Assembly: GCF_000003815.2 (NCBI RefSeq)
Contig: NC_049996.1
Coordinates: 2,404,350-2,468,349, forward strand
DNA from: Branchiostoma floridae
Taxonomy: Eukaryota; Chordata; Leptocardii; Amphioxiformes; Branchiostomatidae
DNA length: 64,000 nt
Direction of reading: 5' to 3'
The notes beneath the pieces were generated by a model. The model was not told where the DNA came from, did not search any database, and saw only the letters and a program-made list of their open reading frames with translations. How positions within the stretch are numbered: position 1 is the first letter of the stretch; each line of letters starts with the position of its first letter. The position numbers and the translations under genes were made by a program. Shown here one piece after another: positions 36,191 through 46,455 of this stretch.

Positions 36191-37263
36191 TAGGCAAGTG
36201 TGATCTACCTGGCAAGCTAACTGTGGTGTCTACAAAGTTAACTTGGAAGTTGGAGGGATAAGTGGTACAGACCAGATTGCAGACTCAGCTTCTTAAAGCT
36301 ATGCTACGGAGTTTTTTGCGCTCAAATTTGAAATATTCTAGAACTAAGAAATCTCAGATTTACTACCACTTTTTGACACTTTTTGACACTTTTGTGTCAT
36401 TATTTCACGTTTGCAACGTAAATGATTAGCCTACAAAGCATTCTGCTCTAAACTCGCTTTAACCTGTTGACCTCCCTAGTTAGACCCTCCTGTTTGTAAG
36501 CAACAGCATGCTTGCCACCAGTAGGTCCCCCTCACACTGGGCCTCCAGGAAGAGCGGCTTTGGCCGACAGGGCTATTCAGCCAAAATAAAGGTTATGTAT
36601 GATGCATGTATGCATGTAATGCTGTGCATTTGTAAAATGTCCATTTCATCATGCAGATTAGATCCTGATTTACGCAATACGCATCTGATCATGTCAATCA
36701 TTACCTACGCTATCTACATACTAATAACCATGCCGATATATCCACTTTTGTTATTCTCTTTTTAAGTCTGAAGCAAAATGTACCGTCGCTAGCTTTTCTA
36801 GCTGAAGACTCTCGTAATGTTGATGGGCATGTATGTTTAGCCTTGTGTTTCCCGAAAAAAATTGGTAGGTAGGGATTGTCTTCTTCTTTTTAGCTAAAGA
36901 TATCCCAAATATACAGTTTAGCAACGTAGAACTGAAATGCATCAGACGCTAATATTTTCAACATCACAATATAATAATGATAATTTATCTAAGCTATCTA
37001 TAAGCACAGGTGTATCGATAAATTGAACCAAAAAAATATCTCCTTTATTGCACATTTTGCCCCACTGGACTAAGTACAGGTCACATGGTAACAATCATAT
37101 ACATGTAACAATGGAAACAATCATATACATTCTGTATGTGCATATATACGTCGAATCTACTCTAGTACATTCAACTTCCTTTCGCGTGATTGCATAAATA
37201 TAGCTAGCTGTCTGGTTGGTCAGAGTTGGTTTATCAAAAGCTGTAAGGAATATAAATTTCTCT

Positions 37264-37482
37264 TTACTGCATCTTTGTATTCAAGTATCTGAAGTGGGGA
37301 AATCTACTTTTAAGTACATAGTCAAATAGAATACCTCTATCGCTATTATACAAAGGACAATCTACAGTAAAATGCACTTTATCTTCTACTGTACCTAAAC
37401 TACAAGGTTGTATGTGGTTCTGAATGAAGATCTTTGTTTTACATAGGAGGGTAGATTGATGAAAAACTTTCACCATCTTCAA
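37264..37482 (-). pseudogene. non-LTR retroelement C-terminal remnant
   Basis: The minus-strand frame contains CSLGTVEDKVHF followed by DCPLYNSDRGILFDYV, the C-x-x-G-x-x-E-D-x-x-H-F-x-x-x-CP-x-Y pattern found near the C-terminus of many non-LTR reverse transcriptases. Only about 70 codons survive. It lies just downstream of the monocarboxylate transporter and may be part of its 3' UTR. Confidence 0.55.
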
Positions 37483-37519
37483 AGATGTCTTTCAAGTCAA
37501 AGTTCCTTCCCTGATGGCG

Positions 37520-37762
37520 GCGCCCATCTCCGTTTCAGTAGCCCTGGGCTACACAACTTTGTGCAATCACTAAAGCAGGGGGCTAGTCCACTGGTAGTGG
37601 TGTGTGTTCAACTTCCATACTCTTTCCCGAATGCTGAGTGCTAAGCAGAGAAAGCAGCATGTACCATTTTTAAAGTCTTTGGTATGACACGGCCGGAGAT
37701 CGAACTCACGACCTACCGAATGCAAGGAGAACACTCTACTCACTCGGCCACTGCCCCGGTTA
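37520..37762 (-). mobile_element. tRNA-derived SINE, minus strand
   Basis: On the minus strand: head GGCAGTGGCCGAGTGAGTAG (A box) and GTGAGTTCGATCTCC (B box), then a non-tRNA body ending near GCCCAGGGCTACTG. It lies directly downstream of the transporter stop codon. Confidence 0.6.
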
Positions 37763-37812
37763 CAAAAAAAGGTGTTTTTCATTGCAAAATAATATACAAT
37801 TTCCAGAAATGT

Positions 37813-40800
37813 TCACACAGACGTTTCATATACCAGTAGAATGTCAGTTTCACCGTTCACGTTATGCGCTGTGTTCGTCAGTGTACATGAAGTGTCCGCC
37901 GGGCGTTTCTTTCTGAGCCGCAGAAGGAACGGCAAGAGTCCGGCCAGCAGGAACCCAGCGCCTGCCTGCAGGAAAGTGGCGTCGTAACTTTTGGTCACGT
38001 CGAACAGCCAGCCTGGACAAACATAGCCGCCAGATTAATTTGGGACAAATATTGAACTTTGGACAAACATTTCTAACCCTTTAAAGGTAATACTCACGAG
38101 GTTGATACTTTGTGGAAAGCTTCCATGATACTCTACGGATCATAATGACCCCCAGCGGGGGGAAAATCTCCAGATTTTCCGCAAAATCTGGAGATTCGTT
38201 CTTAAAATCTGGAGATTATTTCCAAATGTCTCCAGATTGTTTTAAACGATCTCCAGATTATTTCCAGCAATCTGGAGATTTTTCTACATTGTTTGCAAAT
38301 AAATCTCCAGATTGTTTGGAACAATCTCCAGATTTTTTCTATGTTAGTGTCAAAATTAATGTATAGTCTTACTTTAGATTAATATCAATCAATAAGAATA
38401 TTAATCAGAATGGTTTTATGGTTATGTCAGCTTAACAGTCAAACCTGCCTTAAGCGACCACTCATGGAACCGGAGCAATGTGGTCGCTATAGACAGGGGG
38501 TACAATAGAAAAAATGTTGATCAACTGACCAGGAGCAACAAGTTACACATTATTTCCGTACCCAGTAATCTTTCTCATCTCGTCATCATTGTCTCGATCG
38601 TCTCAGATCGAACTGAAAGGCCTATTCTCTGATAAGATGACAGCTGGTTTGTGGCGAAGCCCACGGGAACTGGAAGTGACGGTTGAGCTAGTAGAGTGCA
38701 GACAAGAGGCGGTTTGCCGGCGCCGTTGGATGTCTCTGCGTAGGAGAATGATTCATCTTTACTTACCTGCAAATGGCGGTCCAGACAGCGACGCCAACCC
38801 CTGTACTGCCATCAGAATTCCAATTGCACTGGGGAGACGTCTGGGACCGACGAGTTCGGCCATTGCCGTCAGTGAGGTCGGGACAAATACACCAAAGCAC
38901 ACCCCGTGCGCTATCGCGTACGCCACGAGCGCCGGGTACGTCTTGGCTAGCGGAGACAGGAGGTTGGAGATGCCCAGCAGACACAGGCTGAGTCCGTACT
39001 GATCCAAGCGGCCGAACCTGGAGTTGTCCGGGATGGCACCGACTGCTAACCTGCTAATCTGTTCATGAGAGAATCGTTGTAAGGCTTAGGTCACATTTCC
39101 AAACCGGGGCCCGGCCGGGCAGCTTTCGGGAGCGAAAAGAATGACATAAAATACATTAAAATGTCAAAATAAGATTCACGGGCATGATTTGTGTATACAT
39201 ATTGAAACCGAATTAGCAGGAATCAAGCACGAATTTTGCAAATACTTCATTCCGGCTGATTCTGCTTGATTCCTGCTAATTCGGTTTCAGTGTGAAGCCC
39301 TATACACCTTTCTGACGTGGCGCCCATGATAGATTGAAGACGAGGTCAATGAGGCAAAGAGACAAAACTTATCCATAAAATCAGCTCCCATTTAGTTTTT
39401 CCCCAGACCACACAAATTTTCACAATATATGAACAAATAATAAGTATTATAACTAGTGTTATGCAGCGTAATATGTAGCAATTTAGACTCGCGTACTAAT
39501 CCCATAGTCCCTTAAGAGATGCAAAATAAAAACACAATATTGCAAATATTTGACAGACATGCAGCCATTCTCTTATTGGTCAATTTCCTAATTTCCATGC
39601 TATCATTGGTTGAACTGCTAATTATGATGGGCAGTCTTTTGTTTGCCTCAATGAACTCGTTTTAGATCTATCATGGCCGCCGCGTGAGAAAGGTGTATAA
39701 CCGACTGACCATGTCTGCGATGGAGATGACAGACAGGAGGGAGGCTGCGGTGTAGTCCTCGATCTGAAGCTGCTTGGCCCGAGGAACGATGTACATCGGC
39801 GGCACTATGACACCGAACGACACTAGAAACAACGTCGTCATGAACACGGCCACAGCAGGTATCTTCATCACTTTAAAGTCCATCTGCGCCCAGAATGTTC
39901 TGAGAAACCTTATTGTGACTGATGACCATTTCATTTTCGTGTCAGTTTCCAGGACGGTTTCCTTGTCTTTCATTTTGTTGTTCGAAGCCTTCGTAGGTCC
40001 ATTTTCGACTTCCCTGTCTCTGTTGCTAGGGGCTTTCGTAGGTTCATTTTGGACTTTCATGTCTCTGTCGCTCGGGGCCTTCGTAGGTTCATTTTCGACT
40101 AACCTGTCTCTGTCGCTCGGGTCCTTCGTAAGTCCATTTTCGACGTTCATGTCTCTGTCGCTCGGGGTCTTCGTAGGTCCATTTTCGACTTTCCTGTCTC
40201 TGTCGCTCGGGGCCTTCGTAGGTTCATTTTCGACTTTCCTGTCTCTGTAAGCCTCCAGAGGCCTGATCAAAGCTCCCGCTACCACCATATTTAGCATGAC
40301 GCCGCCTATGATGAGTAGAGCCCCCTTCAGACCGTACTCGTCCATCAGATACTGGAAGAGCGGTGGGAACGACATAGAAGTGACACTGGATCCCAGCATG
40401 GTCAAGCTGTTAGCAAGCGCGCGTCTTTTGGTGAAATACTGCCCGACAATCGCTAGGGTGGGACTAAGGGTGAGGGCATATCCAAGACCTGTTTGGAAAA
40501 CAACAAATACAGACTTATTTCATCTGATTTTAGGTCGTCATAATTTGTGTTGAATCATGTAAATTTTCATTGAAAATATTGATGTTTGATTTTTTGCTCC
40601 TTCCTCCTGTTGAAGACAATTTTTGGATCATATGAGTCGTCCACAAATAGTTTGAGAAATACCCTAGACCGACCTACCTGTCAGACATCCTATTCCTAAG
40701 TACAGGTGAAACATGCGGGTTGCGAATCCGCTGATGATGTAGCCTGCTGCCGACAGCACCCCTCCCAGCATGACGGTGGGGCGGAAACCTATGGTGCTCG

Positions 40801-41632
40801 CCAGGGCTGTACCAACCGGAGCTGCGGAGAAAATATACTGAGGCTTAAGCTAAGGGCACAACGTGCTCTCTACGTGTCAAAACGTGGGCATGCAATCTTT
40901 TGGGATCCGTAAGTGGTAAGATGTCTTTAAAAGCAACGAATATAGGCTACCCCGTGGATAAAGGTGAATTAACATTACATGTAATCAGGTGGGTGAATAA
41001 TGACGAAGTTGAACTAACTTAGGGGTTAGAGCGTTCGACTCGGCATCTAGAGGTCCTGAGTTCGATCCCCGCCGTGCCCCCGACGTTGTGTCCTTGGGAA
41101 AGGCACTTTACACGACGTTCCCCACTTCACCCAGGTGTAAAAATGGGTACCTGACTTCGATCGAGGAGGTAAAAGAAAAAAGACTACATTTACCTTCTGT
41201 CTCTACTGTATATGTGGCACTGTTAAGGCATAAGTTACTAACTTGAGTGCAGTGCCACATTGTCCTCGTCTGTCCAAAAGCAAATAGAACAAGCATGATG
41301 CAACTACGCATGCGGGGAAAAATTCCACAGATGCCTACGAAATATTGGGAATTCTTGTCAAACGGACGCACACTATACTAGTAGGCTAGCCCCTAAGGCG
41401 TCGCCAAAAAACACTTACATAGGAAAAGCGTGACGCCCATCAGAATAGAGGTTATCCACGCCGTCTCCGCCGAGCTGGCCTGGAACTGTCGGCTGAACGT
41501 CAGGAAGAAAACTCCGAGGGAGCGGAAGATTCCCGCCGTACAGCCACTGACGACGAACCCGCCAAACACCACCATCCAACCCCAGCCACCGTCCGGGGGC
41601 TGGGGGGAGCTCTGGGGGGTCGGGATCGTCAT
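37813..41632 (-). CDS. monocarboxylate transporter-like (SLC16 family), MFS
   Basis: Plasma-membrane 12-TM carrier for monocarboxylates or related substrates. Five exons on the minus strand: 41632-41419, 40821-40678, 40488-39710, 39058-38767, 38012-37813, with all phases consistent, giving 542 residues. The N-terminus carries the SLC16 TM1 signature (PPDGGWGWMVVFGGF). The TM4-5 loop motif YFTKRRALANSL is also present. The long loop between TM6 and TM7 (about residues 198-290) is six 15-residue repeats built on DRDRKVENEPTKAPS. TM7-12 follow, with DMISRLAVGAIPD and a short tail ending YETSV. The transported substrate cannot be told from sequence. Exon 3 uses the donor GTCAGT. A minus-strand AATAAA is at about 37044-37049. 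Confidence 0.9.
38160..38340. repeat. cluster of alternating inverted 10-mers (ATCTCCAGAT)
   Basis: Eight copies of ATCTCCAGAT or its complement ATCTGGAGAT (two imperfect) are spaced 18-35 bases apart and mixed in orientation. Any neighbouring opposed pair can form a hairpin. It lies in the last intron of the transporter gene. Confidence 0.85.
39305..39695. mobile_element. MITE with TA duplication, copy 2 (near a splice donor)
   Basis: Same family as 32054-32443: left end CACCTTTCTGACGTGGCGCC, right end TCATGGCCGCCGCGTGAGAAAGGTG, TA on both sides (39303-39304, 39696-39697). It occupies over half of transporter intron 3 (39059-39709) and starts 13 bases from the 5' splice site. Confidence 0.85.
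39982..40251 (-). repeat. 45-bp coding minisatellite, 6 units
   Basis: Six in-frame 45-base units in transporter exon 3 encode 15-residue repeats of the form DRDRKVENEPTKAPS. Variants include DRDMNVENGLTKDPS and NRDREVENGPTKASN. The repeats are charged, proline-containing and probably disordered, in the cytoplasmic TM6-TM7 loop. Confidence 0.9.
41027..41290 (+). mobile_element. tRNA-derived SINE, same family as 6391
   Basis: Shares the B box (GAGTTCGATCCCC), the CCTTGGGAAAGGCACTTTAC core, CACCCAGGTGTAAAAATGGG, the GTGGCACTGTTAAG tail and TTGTCCTCGTCTGTCCAAAA. The A-box end is degraded. It lies in transporter intron 1. Confidence 0.75.
41300..41405. repeat. dispersed repeat next to transporter exon 1
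   Basis: GGGAATTCTTGTCAAACGGA...AGTAGGCTAGCCCCTAAGGCGTCGCC is the inverse of 26870-26985. It ends about 14 bases from the exon 1 donor, so it fills the 5' part of intron 1. Confidence 0.65.
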
Positions 41633-43374
41633 GGTGTCTCAAGGGGGGGTCTAAGTTGAACCTGGAAATGAAAGCAGAAATGCATTATAGAAATTGCTAA
41701 ACTTTCTTTCCAACACTGAATTAATATTGGGACTTACCCTAAATTTTCGGTCAAACTCCGTCGAACATGTTCACAGAATGACACTCTCTATCTCCAGCAG
41801 CGACGTCAGGAAAACGCCACTTTTGCAGGAGGGGGGCATAAGTATCAGAAAGTCTATGTCGCCCCCGTCTCTGTTGAGTGTGGGCCTGTGGGCTCTAATG
41901 TACGTACACTACCTCCTTCACTCCTCGCGCGAAGAAATCCTGTTCTGAGTCTAGGATTTTGACATATGAACTTTCAAAGATAAAAGATAAAGGCAGAAAT
42001 GTCTATACACACCCAAGATGGTAGAGCATGGAAAATTTGGCTTTAGTTGGAGCCATAATCAGCTTTCTATTTCAGCTATTCTTCACAAACTGGTGTCACT
42101 AATGCAGACTTGATTATTTAACACATTTATTTAGCCCTGAATAGTATTTTAGGACAGAAAACGTGATAGTTGGAAAAGTTGTGATGACTTGTTTTCGAAC
42201 GGTTATTTCAGTAACTGTCTATATACTAGTGAAATAATGTGATAAAGGGGTGTTATCACATTTTTTCTCTAGTAGACACAAATTTAGACCAAATTCTAAA
42301 AATCTCCATTAGTGAAATAATCGGATAGAGGGGGGCTATCACATTTTTCGCTAATAGACACTTTTTCTTTAAAGATTGTCTACTGTTGAAATAATATGAT
42401 ATCATTGTGTCAACCATTATCACGTGTGAAAGTAGTTAACACGGTTTTCGACTGAACTAAAATAATGTAATAAATAGGAACTTCTACTAGTGCCCAATCT
42501 GCCACGGCCATCGAACGCACGCGATCACACAAGGTTCAAGGTCCAAGTCCCAAGGTCGATTAATTACGCTGTTTAAAACTTTTTTCTCCACTTCATTAGT
42601 TTTCTGTCAATTTTAACAAGATCTTTAAATTGCTCTTTAAGTCTTGGCTTGTATAGCGATGTCTTCAGCGACATATAACACCTCTTTTAGGAGAGAAAAT
42701 GTTGTTGTTGATGTTACATATTCATTTCTCCATAGGACATACCTTTGTAACACGACAGCGCGGCAGGCCAGAGTTCAGGTATGGGTTGAACTCTAAAGGT
42801 GCCCTATCACTGCACTTGCGTCACTGCGGGGTTCGTTCACGTGTCGTGTTTTGTTTTTTTCTCCGATTTTTTTTATAATTTAGATACTGCGTAATACGTG
42901 AAAGTATGACTTAGAAGACAACAAAATACACAAAAAGTAAGAAAATTCGTTCTTTACCTCTGAAATTGGTTGAGCATCTTTCCAACCCCGCAGTGACGCA
43001 AGCGTGACGCAAGTGCAGTGAGAGTGCACCTTAACTCACTGCACTAGAGCTTGTAGCCGGCCTATTGAGTTTGTCCCGCCAGCGACGAAACCTAATCCTA
43101 CCCCGTAACATTCCCCCGCCCTGCGTTAATTAACTGGGCGGACGGCTACCTCTACAGCACCGTAGAGAAAACGGCGAACGCCCGATGGTATGGTTACCAG
43201 ACTAGTCACCTGTCTGATTCTAAGTGTTGTAGGGCGCCGAAGTGACTGGCCTTCGGTGGGCAAATGGCCTTTTTGACGAAGGTAGCTAGTCCAAGTCTTC
43301 CTACGGGGTATGGATTTCGAAAAAAATGGGAATAGTTCACCAGGAAAGTCACTATTAATTCCTTGGTCCGCAGG

Positions 43375-43537
43375 GAGTTTATCCTACGGGGCCCCAAAGC
43401 AGTCAGCCCGCCGACTTAAGCCCGAAGTCGCTACCCTTACGTAGCCATAGCTCCTTCGGGCTTTTAAAAACTCCCGGAGCGCTAATATGAGGTCGGCGGT
43501 CTGACTGCCTTGGGGTCCCGCGGAATAAACTCGCTAG
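43375..43537. mobile_element. GC-rich foldback element
   Basis: Left arm GGGAGTTTATCCTACGGGGC, continuing CCCAAAGCAGTCAGCCCGCCGAC. The right arm (GTCGGCGGTCTGACTGCC...GGAATAAACTCGC) is its imperfect inverse, about 45 bases long. Inside is a smaller inverted pair, AAGCCCGAAG and CTTCGGGCTT. Confidence 0.75.
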
Positions 43538-44497
43538 CTACCCGCTAGTAACAATTCCCACTCCCGCCAAACTCACCTGGCAAATATTCTCCCTATATTC
43601 AGCGTTGTTGACATCAGTCTTGCAGAGACTAGCAACTAACTATTCAGCCAATTGAAGGCTACAAATATCACTCTTATACACGTTGCATGGTTATGATGAA
43701 ACAGCGATATGCCGTCATATCGGTCAACCCGGAAGAAGGAGTGACGTGCTAGTAGCTGTTTTGAGCCTATTGGACCAAACCAAGAGCTATGCTTAGGGGG
43801 AGGGGTGTATCTAAAGACTAGCCGTATAGAAATTCTTGCAAATGAATTTGATGAGACTGGACATAGTCGGCTATCATTTGAGGGTAAGTTTGTATGGATT
43901 GAATTTTTAATTCTTGAGATAATGACACGCTTGTTTCCTCCACTTCCCCATTGGATTACAATTTTTTAAATGTATTAAAAGAGGTTACTGGGGGAAAATG
44001 TACTTATACCGGCCAGGTTTGAACTTGATTTAACACACGCATAAATTTTTTCAGTTGGTTGGTTTGGTTTGGTTTGGCTCCGACATAGATACATTGTTGA
44101 AATCGAAGTTGACGATTTTCGTCAAAAAGGCGTAACAACCGGTTGTCATTTATATAACACAACACGAAAAATTAGAAAACTTTACAAACTTTATAGAATT
44201 GTTTCCAATTCGATTTTGGTAAAAGTCATTTTTTTTATTAGGAAATGCAAGGTCACCAAATGTGGTGGCTCTAGCGTAAGGGGGCGGCCTGAATAGGGTT
44301 AAGATAATGGCTAAAATGGAGCTTGTAGCTTACGATATACTAGTTATTATTGTTAAGATTGAACATCGAACATGTCGTGTGCTTTGTCAGTCAAAATTGA
44401 AAGTATGACAATAAAACGTAAAAATATGGAAAACATCTAAGCAATACGTTTTGACAAGTAAGTAATATACAGAAATAGATTGATCGAACCGTGTCAG

Positions 44498-44725
44498 ATC
44501 GTGTGGAGTAATCGGCAGCGCTTTGGGCTAGGACCGTCCCACGGATAGGACGTTAAATGGAGGTCCCGTGTTTGAGGAGAGCCACACCTCACGCACGTTG
44601 AAGATCCCGCCGCACTTCTCGAAAAGAGTAGGGTTCCTTCCCGATGTGAGTGGATCAAACCTTACAGTCTGGGTTGACATCTTTCAAATGTGATACCCAC
44701 CTGTTATGTCAATCCTTCCACAAAT
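44498..44725 (+). mobile_element. tRNA-related SINE
   Basis: GTGTGGAGTAATCGGCAGCG resembles an A box and GGTCCCGTGTTTGAGGAG a degenerate B box. The body includes CACTTCTCGAAAAGAGTAGG. A fragment of the same family (GGTCCCGTTTTTGAGGAG, AGAGTAAGGGT) lies at 58365-58450. Confidence 0.5.
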
Positions 44726-45544
44726 GTGGTAAAACTTAACTAAAAAAATAACCCCTTACTTGTTTTATCCGTCGTGGAATGTGTGTCAATAGGAGATTCA
44801 CTTTTGATTTTTGAACATCGTCCGTGATCTTTGTCACAAAAGTCAGTCGTAACGTACGATGACGACTCACTCTGCTGCAAGGATGCGTCATATAACATTT
44901 GATCGGAGTGTAAATCTTCGATCATGCTGTCCTCCGTAAAGGATGAAGGAGAATCCCCCCCCCTCCAAAAAAAACCACTTTCCATAATCCCTAGCCGATT
45001 ACTGCATTTAAAAAATGGGGTCACGAGCTTTTAGAATATCTTTGGTAACTGTTGGTCTCTTATAATGATATAATGGTTTGTTGTGAGCGTGTTTTTTTGC
45101 CAATGCGGAAGGATTTGGAAAGTATGAAAACAGTGTGATATACCCGGAAGTTCACCTTGGCCACGCCACGCCCCTTTGTCTTGTTTACGTTTTAATTAAG
45201 TTTTACATTCTGTTACATCCTTTATTTTACGCTATTTCAGAACGGAGTATATTAAAAATAAATCGATTTTCATAGTAGACTTTCATGCCCAGCATCACGT
45301 AGTTAACTTAAACGTGAAACTATATATTTTGTAGCAGAACTATTTGCGGATTCGCGGACGGAAACTTGAACACTAACGCAGGGTGATCACAGTTCGTACC
45401 AAAACCCAACAGGTAACAACATGATATGCTGATATCTATCGATCGACCATCATTGGTATCATAATCCATAAGTTTCTGACTTTTTGAGCGTACAATACGG
45501 ACTCGTCTGTCTTCAGATGATCAACAGAACTCTGTAAACAATTC

Positions 45545-45589
45545 TTCAAGTGTGTCGGTCTTCCGGCCAGGCAAGTTACATTCAATCAG
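45545..45589 (+). other. 5' UTR exon of the plus DED/NHL gene
   Basis: CTTCCGGCCAGGCAAGTTAC...TCAATCAG ends at a GTGAGTAG donor and matches the predicted first exon of the minus copy at 25826. The upstream limit is unknown. The next exon starts at 46455, one base before the ATG. Confidence 0.6.
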
Positions 45590-45967
45590 GTGAGTAGCTA
45601 TTAGAACATGGCGCCACACTCGACGGCCATTTTTGCCATTTTGGGTACTTAACTCTGAAGTCTTAAGTTAACCTTGAGACATTTGTTGTACTTATATACG
45701 TATCAAATACTTGTTATTATGGCGAATTAGCGGATCAAAACATTGTGACATATAATATTACAAAAAAAACAATTAGAGTTCCACGAGGTGCAACTTTCCA
45801 CTGTAAGGGGGTATCAGGTTACCGAAATGGCATGTTTTTTTAATCTATCACGCATGTCCGTTGCGTGAAAAAGGTGTGTATCGTTAGGTAATTTATTCAA
45901 ATCATGTCGATGCATTTTGTGATCATTCACAGGTCATTATATGCTGCTTTAAATCGTGTATGTGCAG

Positions 45968-46402
45968 TAGGGCCCAGGGTATCGGTACAGCGTACCAGTA
46001 CAAAACCGTTTTTTCTTATTGGACCGGTCCAGAAAATCCGTACCTAGAAAAATTAGGTGGACCGGATGTTGGACCGATTAGAAAATTAACATATTATTTT
46101 ATCAGGCATTCACACATTTTGGCGCTTGCAGGTGGAAGAAAATAACAAAAGTGAAGTAGAGTAGAGTTTATAGTAATTTCTACCAAGTTTTACAACCCAA
46201 TCCTACAGGTGCAATTACGTTGTAGGATTTTAATACGCCAGTGTAAGTCTAATACTCCACCAAACAGATTTGTTTGTAGTGAAATGGACCATTGGTATGA
46301 GCCAATTACTGCATCAGGTCCAGGTTCAAGTCCGGACCTGGACCTGAACCTGGACCTGAACCGGACCTGGACCTGAATTTTCTGTACCGGTACCCAGCCC
46401 TA
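45968..46402. mobile_element. hAT-type non-autonomous element
   Basis: 435 bp, with ends TAGGGCCCAGGGTATCGGTA (left) and the inverse of TACCGGTACCCAGCCCTA (right). The 8-base duplications ATGTGCAG (45960-45967) and AAGTGCAG (46403-46410) differ at one base, as expected of hAT. The right part holds tandem GGACCTGAACCT-type units. It ends about 50 bases before the DED exon. A right-end fragment of the family is at 59240-59336. Confidence 0.75.
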
Positions 46403-46455
46403 AAGTGCAGGATGTTATATTTAATTGAATTAAGATTTTGATGTTTCATTTCAGA

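Larger units (their letters stand above)
41633..45540. other. intergenic between transporter and DED/NHL gene
   Basis: No gene was recognised over 3.9 kb. It contains the hairpin element near 43375-43537, a SINE at 44498-44725 and AT-rich unique sequence. The ORFs are short with no family resemblance. Confidence 0.6.

Noticed and set aside
38112-38366. 84-codon ORF with repeated SGD/SPD
   Set aside because: Produced by the ATCTCCAGAT repeat cluster inside an intron.
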